A stretch of 8,546 bases of DNA from UBA9547 sp044349205. GTDB taxonomy: Bacteria; Bacteroidota; Bacteroidia; Cytophagales; UBA9547. The translations under genes were made by a program, and so were the position numbers. The notes beneath the pieces are model-generated. The model saw nothing but the letters and a program-made list of their open reading frames with translations. It was not told the origin of the DNA and did no database searches. Position 1 is the first letter of the stretch; the number at the start of each line of letters is the position of its first letter. The DNA lies in contig JBIKRJ010000099.1 of the NCBI GenBank assembly GCA_044349205.1, forward strand, positions 1 to 8,546, in the 5' to 3' direction. Shown in pieces: positions 1 through 7,500 of this stretch.

Positions 1-327
1 ACCGAATCGCCTAATCGATTCGTAAGGCTGAAGTCTAACGTCACCATTACATCAATTGTCGAAGAGACAGCATTTCAAACCGAAGAATATGTACACCCTA
101 ACCCCGGAAGCGAGGGCGGCACTCTGACGTTTTACTTGCCCTATTCGCAAAGCATAAGCATAAAGATATATTCATTAGATGGGAATGCTGTTTATGAAAA
201 AAACTTAATGTATTCACAAGGCAGCCATCAATTACCATTTGAAGTGGCTTCTGCACCCAAAGGCATGTACCACATCGAAATCATAAAGGAGAATTCCCGA
301 ACGCTGCATAAATGGATAAAGATGTAG
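1..327 (+). CDS. C-terminal part of a secreted protein with T9SS type A sorting domain (5' truncated)
   Basis: The frame is open from the first base of the window to a TAG at 325-327, giving 108 residues with no start, so the gene begins upstream of the window. From about residue 30 the sequence matches a type IX secretion C-terminal sorting domain: a PNP motif (P33-N34-P35), alternating beta strands (SISIKIYSLDG), a conserved PKGMYHIEI segment near the end, and a short basic terminus (KWIKM). In this family the domain guides export across the outer membrane and is usually removed, with the protein attached to the surface or released. The first 30 residues (RLKSNVTITSI) look like a beta strand and linker from the preceding domain, so the cargo's function cannot be read here. 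A start within this stretch, such as the TTG at 136, would split the sorting domain and is not credible. Confidence 0.85.
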   Translation, partial: TESPNRFVRLKSNVTITSIVEETAFQTEEYVHPNPGSEGGTLTFYLPYSQSISIKIYSLDGNAVYEKNLMYSQGSHQLPFEVASAPKGMYHIEIIKENSRTLHKWIKM

Positions 328-328
328 T

Positions 329-364
329 AAAAAGCCCCAGCAAAATATGTTGGGGCTTTTTTTT
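329..364 (+). terminator. Rho-independent terminator after the T9SS protein gene
   Basis: A hairpin begins two bases after the stop codon. Arm 329-342 (AAAAGCCCCAGCA region) pairs with 348-360 (TGTTGGGGCTTTT) with one G-T wobble and a five-base loop, and runs into eight T's at 357-364. It separates the truncated gene from the acyl-CoA dehydrogenase gene. Confidence 0.9.
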
Positions 365-478
365 GAGGCATCTTCAATATTTTCCTATACTTTCACAACG
401 CAATACATGTTGTAGAAAATTTAGTTTTCAACTCTTTTCCACGATTTTCGTACATACCCTTATTCAATACATAAAACG

Positions 479-2260
479 ATGGAAGCCACACTGAAAAAAC
501 CGAAAGGGGGCGAGTTTCTTATAAAAGAGACCAGCGCAGATGAAATCTTCATCCCCGAAGAATTCAACGAGGAACAAAAGATGATGGCCGATATGTGCCG
601 TGATTTTCTAAACTCGGAAGTACTGCCCCACCTAGATCGAATCGACGCTCAAGAGGAGGGACTGATGCCCACCATATTAAAGAAAGCGGGCGAATTGGGT
701 ATTTTGTCCATCTCGCTTCCAGAGGCGTATGGTGGTTTTGGCAAAGATTTCAACACTTCGCTGTTGGTAACCGAGATTGTAGGGGCAGGACATTCCTTTG
801 CCGTAGCCTTGTCGGCCCACACCGGTATTGGCACCCTGCCCATCCTTTATTTTGGCAACGAAGAACAAAAACAGAAATACATTCCCAAGTTGGCTACGGG
901 CGAACTGATGGCAAGCTACTGCTTGACAGAACCTGGTTCCGGATCAGATGCCTTGGCTGCCAAAACAAAGGCAATGCCCACTGCCGATGGTAACCATTAC
1001 ATTTTGAACGGCCAAAAAATGTGGATTACCAATGCAGGTTTTGCTGACGTATTCATCGTCTTTGCTCAAGTGGATGGTGATAAATTTACTGGTTTCATCA
1101 TTGAGAGAAATACACCCGGACTCAGCTTCGGCAACGAAGAGCACAAGATGGGCATCAAAGGGTCTTCTACCCGTCAGGTGTTTTTGTCGGACGTAAAAGT
1201 ACCGAAAGAAAATGTGCTGGGTGAAATAGGCAAAGGCCATTTGATTGCCTTCAACATCTTGAACGTAGGCCGAATAAAATTGGCCGCCGCGGCTTTGGGA
1301 GCTGCTAAAAGAGTGAGCACCCTTGCCATTCAATATGCCAAAGAACGCCAGCAGTTCAAAATGCCCATTGCCCAGTTTGGAGCCATTCAGCACAAGCTGG
1401 CCGAACAAGCCATACGCATATTTGCGGTAGAATCGGCTATGTATAGGGCAGGTCACGATGTGCACGTTACAGAAGAAAAAATAATGGTTTCTGGAAAAAA
1501 TGCCGAGGAAGCCTTGCTTGGAGCGGCACAGGAGTTTGCGGTAGAATGTGCCATTTTGAAAGTGGCAGGTTCCGAAGCTTTGGACTACGTGGTAGACGAA
1601 GGCGTGCAGATACTGGGTGGGTACGGTTTTTCGGCCGATTATCCTATGGACAGGGCTTACCGCGATTCGCGTATCAACCGTATTTTTGAAGGCACCAATG
1701 AAATAAACCGTTTGCTTACCATGGATATGCTTTTGAAACGTGCCATGAAAGGTGAATTGGATTTGATGGGTCCTGCGATGGCGGTGCAAAAAGACCTTAT
1801 GGCTATTCCCGATTTCAATACCGAAACCCCTGAAGGGCTATTTGGAAAAGAAAAAGCCATTTTGGCCAACGTGAAAAAACTCATTTTGATGACGGCTGGC
1901 TATGCCGCTCAAAAATTCATGCAGAAATTGGCACACGAACAAGAAATATTGATGAACATTTCCGATATGGTCATCGATTTGTACGTTGCCGAATCGACAC
2001 TTTTGCGTGTAGAAAAAATGGCCAATAGTGGAAAAGAGGTTGCTGTTCAGACCGACATAGTGAAAACCTATTTGAACGATGCCTTGGATAGAGTAGGCAT
2101 TCATGCCAAAACTGCCATTGTATCCATGAGCGAGGGTGATGAACAGCGCATGTTGCTCATGGGCGTAAAACGTTTCACCAAAGCAGATTCTTTCAACACC
2201 AAAGAGGCGCGCAGAAGAATTGCCGCGTCTTTGATTGAAGCCAATGAATATGCCTTGTAG
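479..2260 (+). CDS. Acyl-CoA dehydrogenase, long form with C-terminal extension
   Basis: This 593-residue flavoprotein is predicted to catalyse the first step of fatty-acid beta-oxidation, the alpha,beta-dehydrogenation of acyl-CoA with FAD, passing electrons to electron-transfer flavoprotein. Visible features are the helical N-terminal domain (about 28-142), the first family signature ASYCLTEPGSGSD (145-157), the beta domain with MWITNAG (181-187), and the C-terminal helical domain with the second signature around QILGGYGFSADYPMDRAYRD (377-396). The FEGTNEINR motif (403-411) places the catalytic base at E404, the position used in MCAD and VLCAD. About 170 residues follow (420-593), making it far longer than the usual ~380-residue enzyme and resembling VLCAD/ACAD9-type proteins; chain-length preference cannot be read. 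The ATG at 479 follows an A-rich stretch and suits a family N-terminus. It stands alone between two terminators. I saw no convincing promoter upstream. Confidence 0.93.
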   Translation: MEATLKKPKGGEFLIKETSADEIFIPEEFNEEQKMMADMCRDFLNSEVLPHLDRIDAQEEGLMPTILKKAGELGILSISLPEAYGGFGKDFNTSLLVTEIVGAGHSFAVALSAHTGIGTLPILYFGNEEQKQKYIPKLATGELMASYCLTEPGSGSDALAAKTKAMPTADGNHYILNGQKMWITNAGFADVFIVFAQVDGDKFTGFIIERNTPGLSFGNEEHKMGIKGSSTRQVFLSDVKVPKENVLGEIGKGHLIAFNILNVGRIKLAAAALGAAKRVSTLAIQYAKERQQFKMPIAQFGAIQHKLAEQAIRIFAVESAMYRAGHDVHVTEEKIMVSGKNAEEALLGAAQEFAVECAILKVAGSEALDYVVDEGVQILGGYGFSADYPMDRAYRDSRINRIFEGTNEINRLLTMDMLLKRAMKGELDLMGPAMAVQKDLMAIPDFNTETPEGLFGKEKAILANVKKLILMTAGYAAQKFMQKLAHEQEILMNISDMVIDLYVAESTLLRVEKMANSGKEVAVQTDIVKTYLNDALDRVGIHAKTAIVSMSEGDEQRMLLMGVKRFTKADSFNTKEARRRIAASLIEANEYAL

Positions 2261-2281
2261 TTCATGCTTAAATATTTAAAC

Positions 2282-2307
2282 AAAAAGCCGTTGAAAGACG
2301 GCTTTTT
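2282..2307 (+). terminator. Rho-independent terminator after acyl-CoA dehydrogenase
   Basis: Arm 2282-2291 (AAAAAGCCGT) pairs perfectly with 2298-2307 (ACGGCTTTTT) around a six-base loop, 21 bases after the stop. The terminal T-run is part of the stem. This makes the dehydrogenase a single-gene unit. Confidence 0.85.
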
Positions 2308-2349
2308 GTATTTTATGCCATATTTCAAACCATTGAAAACAAGATAAGA

Positions 2350-2442
2350 GTGAATAAAAGAACTCGCGATTCTTTTGCCGAATACCGCAAAAGCTATGTC
2401 ACTTTACTTTATCAGCTAAATTTGCTGGGAGAAACCAAATAA
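2350..2442 (+). CDS. Possible 30-residue ORF abutting the b5-like gene (or its displaced N-terminus)
   Basis: A GTG at 2350 opens a 30-codon frame ending in TAA at 2440-2442, one base before the TTG start of the next gene. Its product starts MNKRTRDSFAEYRKSYVTLL and then reads YQLNLLGETK: a basic start followed by what looks like an amphipathic helix. I do not recognise it. Two readings fit: a small leader protein translationally coupled to the b5-like gene, or the real N-terminus of that protein cut off by a one-base frameshift. If T2440 is skipped, the reading runs on as ...GETK-NLENSQLP... into the b5-like frame. It could also be chance, since at this length an open frame is weak evidence. 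No ATG is available in this frame. Confidence 0.35.
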   Translation: MNKRTRDSFAEYRKSYVTLLYQLNLLGETK

Positions 2443-2443
2443 T

Positions 2444-2689
2444 TTGGAAAATTCCCAACTTCCTACCATTACCCGAAAACAATTGGCTTTGCGCAACGGC
2501 AACGACCGCGATGAGATATGGTGTGCCTACAACGGCCTTGTGTACGACGTAACCAAGTCGAGACTGTGGCGCGGAGGCAAACATTACGAGCATTGGGCAG
2601 GCCAAGATTTGACCCAAGAACTGACGAATGCCCCGCATAACGAAAACGTGTTCGACAAATTTAAAGTGGTGGGAAAGTTGGAAAATTGA
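2444..2689 (+). CDS. Small cytochrome b5-like haem/steroid-binding domain protein
   Basis: This 81-residue protein is a single cytochrome b5-like domain of the small bacterial type related to MAPR/PGRMC proteins. Diagnostic stretches are YNGLVYDVTKSRLW (29-42) and GGKHYEHWAGQDLTQELTNA (44-63), followed by APH (63-65) and VVGKL (75-79). Y48 aligns with the haem-ligating tyrosine of PGRMC1 (Y113), judged by the flanking AG.D pattern; H47, H50 and H65 are other candidate ligands. The classic HPGG ligand motif of true cytochrome b5 is absent. No signal peptide or membrane segment is visible, so it is probably a cytosolic soluble haem protein; partner and role are unknown. The frame is closed upstream by TAA at 2417-2419, and between that and the domain only TTG (2444) or ATT (2420) could serve as start, which is unusual. 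The TTG lies one base after the stop of the preceding short ORF. Confidence 0.8.
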   Translation: MENSQLPTITRKQLALRNGNDRDEIWCAYNGLVYDVTKSRLWRGGKHYEHWAGQDLTQELTNAPHNENVFDKFKVVGKLEN

Positions 2690-2770
2690 ACCATTTTCGG
2701 AATTTTGTGCATTACCAAAAATAAATTTTTACATCTAACTTAGTTTAAGGCTTTTAATTCGTATTTAAAC

Positions 2771-3622
2771 ATGATTGTAATAGCAGACAGCGGCACTACC
2801 AAAACCACCTGGCAGTTTGTAGATAAAGACGGTTTCAACCAACGCTTCAACACGGTGGGTTTCAATCCTTACTACCAAGATTCAGACAATATTTACAACA
2901 ACATTGTGACAGGACTTATCCCCAATATGGATTTGAGCCGCCCCCTGACCCATATCTTTTTTTACGGTGCAGGTTGCGAGCAGCTCGACAAGCGCGAGCA
3001 AATTGCGGTGGCACTTAGAAAAGCATTTCCCAAAACAGATGTGTGGGTGAACCACGATTTGCTTGCGGCAGCTCGTGCCTTGTTTGGCGACGAACCAGGC
3101 TTGGCTTGCATTTCGGGCACGGGTTCCAACACTTGCATGTACAATGGTAAAGACATAACACGCAATGTATATTCGGGCGGCTTGTCTTTGGGCGACGAAG
3201 GCAGCGGCGGTTATAAGGGAAAACTTTTTGTGAGATCCTACATTCGCGAACTGGTTCCAGCACACTTGCGCAAATTGTACGAAGAAGAAAATACCGACCG
3301 CACCGCCGATATGATGGACAGCGTGTACTTGAAAGATTTCCCAAGCCGGTATTTGGCTTCTTTTATGCCTTTTATTGTCAAGAATTTGGCTGATCCCTTC
3401 ATGAAAGATTTGGTCAGGTCAAGTTTTAAAGACATGTTCGACAATTGCATTACCAAATACGAAGGCTACAAAGAAGTGCCCATAGGTTTCATAGGTTCTA
3501 CGGCATTTTATACCAAGGAAGTTTTGGAAGAAGTAGCTCACAGTTATGGCGTCACTATTTCCAAAATCATTCGCAACCCAATGGATTCCTTGTCGGAATA
3601 TCATTTGAGTTCACACAATTAG
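2771..3622 (+). CDS. BadF/BadG-family amino-sugar kinase (GlcNAc or MurNAc kinase)
   Basis: This 283-residue cytosolic ATP-dependent sugar kinase has the ASKHA fold. Visible motifs are phosphate-1 DSGTTKTTW (6-14), the N-H-D segment with likely catalytic base D96 (94-96), phosphate-2 ISGTGSNTCMYNGK (114-127), the family motif SLGDEGSGGYKGK (139-151) and an adenosine-type GFIGSTAFY (239-247). The terminal NPMDSLSEYH resembles the usual end of Bacteroidota homologues. Members phosphorylate N-acetylglucosamine, N-acetylmuramic acid or both at O6. The next gene is murQ, whose substrate is MurNAc-6-phosphate, so a MurNAc (MurK-like) or dual activity is the best inference; substrate choice cannot be read from sequence. 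The ATG at 2771 follows an A-rich leader and starts immediately at the first beta strand. A weak -7-like TAACTTAG lies at 2736-2743, without a convincing -33 element. A 69-base gap separates it from murQ. Confidence 0.88.
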   Translation: MIVIADSGTTKTTWQFVDKDGFNQRFNTVGFNPYYQDSDNIYNNIVTGLIPNMDLSRPLTHIFFYGAGCEQLDKREQIAVALRKAFPKTDVWVNHDLLAAARALFGDEPGLACISGTGSNTCMYNGKDITRNVYSGGLSLGDEGSGGYKGKLFVRSYIRELVPAHLRKLYEEENTDRTADMMDSVYLKDFPSRYLASFMPFIVKNLADPFMKDLVRSSFKDMFDNCITKYEGYKEVPIGFIGSTAFYTKEVLEEVAHSYGVTISKIIRNPMDSLSEYHLSSHN

Positions 3623-3691
3623 TAACCAGTCTAAAGTACCAAGAAAAAGCACTTACTATCGTAATACGGGACTTTTTTTTGTTGCTTGCGA

Positions 3692-4507
3692 ATGACGATA
3701 ATGCAATCTATTACTGAATCTGAATCCAATTACGACCGCTTGGAAGCCATGTCGGTGCGCGAGTTGTTGCAAAACATCAATCGCGAAGACCAAACCGTGC
3801 CACTGGCCGTAGAAAAAGCCATACCGCAGCTCGAAAAATTGGTAGATGCGGTAGTGGAAAAGATGCAACAAGGCGGGCGACTTTTTTACATTGGCGCGGG
3901 TACTAGCGGCCGTTTGGGAATATTGGATGCTTCGGAGTGCCCGCCCACTTATGGTGTTCTGCAAGGCTTGGTCATAGGCCTCATTGCAGGGGGCGACAGT
4001 GCTATTAGAAAAGCAGTAGAGTTTGCCGAAGACGACACCCAACAAGCTTGGAAAGATTTGCTTACGCATGAAATAAACTCCAAAGACGTATTGGTGGGCA
4101 TTGCAGCTTCGGGGCGCACACCCTTTGTGATAGGAGGCGTGGAAAAAGCCCGTGAAAACGGCGTGTTGACGGGCTGTGTGGTGTGCAACCCTAATTCGGC
4201 AGTAGCTGCTAAAGTCGATTTTCCTGTGGAAGTGGTGGTAGGTCCCGAATTTGTAACAGGAAGCACCCGCATGAAATCTGGTACTGCTCAAAAACTGGTG
4301 CTAAATATGCTGACCACTTCGGTCATGATAAAGTTGGGTCATGTGAAAGGCAACAAAATGGTGGACATGCAACTTTCCAATTTAAAATTGGTAGATAGAG
4401 GAGTGAGGATGCTAATGGAAAGCTTATCGGTTTCGAAAGAAGTGGCAGAAACCTTGTTGCACAAGCATGGTTCGGTGAGGAAAGCCATGGAAGCAGTGGG
4501 GAAATAA
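3692..4507 (+). CDS. murQ: N-acetylmuramic acid 6-phosphate etherase MurQ
   Basis: MurQ cleaves the lactyl ether of MurNAc-6-phosphate, giving GlcNAc-6-phosphate and D-lactate, a cytosolic step in peptidoglycan recycling or MurNAc use. The 271-residue product has the full family pattern: MSVRELLQNINREDQTVPLA (20-39), the SIS-domain phosphosugar loop GAGTSGRLGILDASECPPTY (68-87) and GPEFVTGSTRMKSGTAQK (184-201), the GCKR-type signature. E82 in ASECPP and E113 in FAEDD match the two acid/base glutamates known from E. coli MurQ (E83, E114). The length is slightly short of the ~300 residues of proteobacterial enzymes, as in Bacteroidota. I chose ATG 3692; ATG 3701 is equally possible (268 residues), and a TTG at 3686 adds only two. 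It lies 69 bases after the kinase on the same strand, probably cotranscribed, and ends at a strong hairpin. Confidence 0.95.
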   Translation: MTIMQSITESESNYDRLEAMSVRELLQNINREDQTVPLAVEKAIPQLEKLVDAVVEKMQQGGRLFYIGAGTSGRLGILDASECPPTYGVLQGLVIGLIAGGDSAIRKAVEFAEDDTQQAWKDLLTHEINSKDVLVGIAASGRTPFVIGGVEKARENGVLTGCVVCNPNSAVAAKVDFPVEVVVGPEFVTGSTRMKSGTAQKLVLNMLTTSVMIKLGHVKGNKMVDMQLSNLKLVDRGVRMLMESLSVSKEVAETLLHKHGSVRKAMEAVGK

Positions 4508-4536
4508 TATATTAAATTTTATTTTCTTGTGAAAAT

Positions 4537-4573
4537 AAGAGAGGGCGACCTGCAATTCAGGTCGCCCTCTCTT
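4537..4573. terminator. Bidirectional terminator between convergent genes
   Basis: The 16-base arms 4537-4552 (AAGAGAGGGCGACCTG) and 4558-4573 are perfect reverse complements around the five-base loop CAATT. It lies 29 bases after the murQ stop and 10 bases beyond the stop of the minus-strand esterase gene. Short T-runs follow on both strands (TTT on plus; ATTTTC on minus), so one hairpin probably ends both transcripts. Confidence 0.88.
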
Positions 4574-4583
4574 TGAATAGCAT

Positions 4584-7500
4584 TTACCTTACCAACAGCT
4601 TGCCGTTGTATAACACATTATCGGCCTTCAGTTGGTAGAAATAAAACCCACTGCCATTCTTTTGCTTATCGAGTTGCCAAGTCATTTGGTTGGAACCAGG
4701 CATACATTCCGCATTGCTCGAATAAACGGTTTGTCCTTCCATGTTTACAATATTTAGCGATGCTTCAGCCCTGTTTCTAACTTGTACTTGGAAGGTAGTG
4801 AGGCCATCTGAAGGATTAGGATACACAACTAAGCCCTGTTGCAAACTGGCACTCTCTTCGATTCCTAGAAATAATTCGTCTTCCAACCTTGTCAGCACAT
4901 TGCTTTTGCTTACAGTCGTAATTACGGTTGTGCTACCCCCTCGGTCGTCGGTCGCAATTACTTTGAGGGCATGTGTTCCTACGCTTAGGTTGTAAATAGT
5001 GTAGGAATAGGGCGACCAGTTGTCTTCGCCAATTTTCGCGTTGTTGTCAAAGAATTCCACGCGCGCAATAGTTCCGTCCAAGTCGCTGCAATTGGCATTT
5101 ACAGTAACCCATGAACTTGCTATTTGGGTACCATTGGTGGGCGAAATGATGCTCACTACAGGCAACAGATTGGTGCTGCTTGTATACTCTACTTTTACCG
5201 ATACGGTGGCCGATGTTTTGTTTCCCAACTTGTCTGAAGCCGTTACAACGTAGCTGTAGTTCCCAACGGGCGTATTGTATTGCACCGTGTAGGAATAGGG
5301 TGGCCAAGTGTCTTCCCCTATTTTCACATTCGACGAAGTGAAGAATTCCAACTTGGCAATACCATCGGAATCGCTTGCAGTTGCCTGAATGGTAATGGCA
5401 GAACCAGGGTTAATGATTTGTGCTGGTGTAGGAGCCGTTATAGCCAAGGTAGGACTGGAAGCGGTGGCGCTAATAACAGTTACCGTGACATCGTCGGTGG
5501 CAGAGGCACCTGAACTGTCGGTGGCTTTCAGTCTGAAGGTGTATATACCCACTATCAAATTGGAGGCCGTAAGTGTGGGTGTTGTACTGCCCGAGAGCGT
5601 GGCATTGTTAGGGCCAGCTGTTTGAGTCCACAGGTAGGCCGAAATAGTTCCGTCGGCATCGGTGGCCGAACCTGCAAGCGTTATGTTACTTTTAGGCAAA
5701 GTGATACTCTTGTCGAGCCCCGCATTTACCACAGGAATGGACGAGGGTGTGATTATTCCCTGGCTGGTGGTTGCAAAACTATTGGCTGGAATAATCATTT
5801 TGGCAGTAGAACCTTTTGGGCCTTGATAAGATACTTCCAGTTGCTGTCCGCCTGCTTTTTCGAAATATTCTATTCGAATAGGATACCATCCAGCTTGGGC
5901 AAAGTTGTACATGCCCGACCTTTCGGTAGTACCCTGCAAATAGTCGTTGTTTACTACCAAAGTATTGTTGATAAATAGTTTGCTGCCATCGTCAGAAGCG
6001 GTGTAAAATGTCCAGTTTCCGCCAATATTCACATACACATAACCTGTGAAATTAAGTGCATATAAGTCGTCGGAGATGGGCATCTTGGTATTGTTCAACG
6101 AATTGACAAGGGTTTTGTCCCAATTGAAGGAAGGCAGTGTAACCATGCCTTCTTTGGCTACTTTCAGGGTGCTGAAGTCTGGTATATTGAAAAATGTACC
6201 TTGGTACACTTCCGCAAACAAACCTTGTCCTGTATAGGCAAAAGGAAGCACGGCGCTTCGGCCCGACATGTTGCCGCTGTAGTCTTCTGCCTCTACCGAA
6301 AAGTTGTACCTTCCTCCCACCATCAGCTGGGTGAAAAGATAAGTAGTGTCGGTGAGGTAGCTAATTACGGCATTGCCATTATACAAAAGATATCGTCTGA
6401 TAGGGTATTGGTCAACCGCACGATTCCATTTGATTTCTACGCCTTTGGTACTGATAGAAGAGAGAGACAAACCATTGGGAACAGATGGCATGGTCATATC
6501 TTTCATGGTAGTCACTTGGGCATATTCACTGCTCAAATTGGCGGCATTTTTATTTACTGCTCTTATCTTATAGAAATAATTGGCGGAAGGGAAAAGGGTA
6601 TTGTCTAGATAAGAGCTGTTGTTGGCCGCTACCAATTTCACGAAAGAATAAGGACCCGCTATTTGGGTGGCACGGTATATTTCATATCCCGTTTCATTGT
6701 TGGCATTGTCTTTCCACGAAATGGAAACAGATATTGGCGAGGTCGATACCGCTGCCAATCCGTTGGGGACAGCGGGTATAGGCGTACCCGTGTTACCTAC
6801 TCTCACATACGCCGTATCGGAGTAAGAAGTCCAGCAACCCCCTGTATTTCTTGTTCTTACCCTGAAAGCTCCCGTATAGTTGACCGTTATTTGCGGACTT
6901 GTAGCCCCGTTGCTCCATTGGTATTGGTCGTAGCCAGCTACCGACAAGGTAACAGCCGAAGCAGAAGGCGAAGGCAAAATCAGACTCTCGTTGGCCGATA
7001 TGTTGGCTTTTGAAAAAGCCCCACGCGACATATAGACAGTATCGGAATAGACGAAAGCCGCATCAGAGGCTTTTCTTTTGTACCGTACATGGTAAGAACC
7101 AGCGGAAGTAATACGCCGTAGTTTGTTGTTAGTTTCATTGGCGATGGCCACTCCGTTTTTAAACCATTGATAATTGCTGTACCCTGGCGAAATACCCAAC
7201 ATTCCAGCACCGTCGAAACAAAAAGGGTTGTTGCTTAGCACCATAATGTTTCTTTTGTTTTGTCTCTCCATGTAGGGGAAAAAATCGGGGTCATCGTAGG
7301 CGCGGTCCCATGCCACATGATCCAAATCGGCATATTCGGTATAGCGTGTGATGTCGATATTTAAGGCGCCCGAATCGCGCAGAGCTTGCACAATTTGTTG
7401 CGACAAATATGGAATAGGGTTGGTGTCTTTACCCCCTTGCACGAGCCAAATAGGTACAGGAACTATTTTTCCTACTTGCGACATGTCTCCTGGTGCCGAC

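Noticed and set aside
312..494. A 60-codon plus-strand frame overlapping the terminator and the dehydrogenase start
   Set aside because: It runs through a clear terminator hairpin and has a non-protein-like composition; it begins inside the preceding gene in another frame.
944..1789. A 281-codon open frame on the minus strand within the acyl-CoA dehydrogenase gene
   Set aside because: It lies entirely antisense to a gene with clear family motifs, its product is rich in His, Phe, Cys and Tyr with no recognisable domain, and long antisense frames arise by codon bias. It is a shadow.
3640..3681. Possible terminator or attenuator between the kinase gene and murQ (AAAAAG ... CTTTTTTTT)
   Set aside because: Only the A/T-rich ends and a four-base inner stem (TTAC-TATC-GTAA) pair; the middle does not match. 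It is too weak to call, though it leaves open whether murQ is always cotranscribed.
3656..4291. A 211-codon minus-strand frame antisense to murQ
   Set aside because: It overlaps well-conserved murQ motifs, and its composition is unlike the neighbouring proteins, with no domain I recognise.
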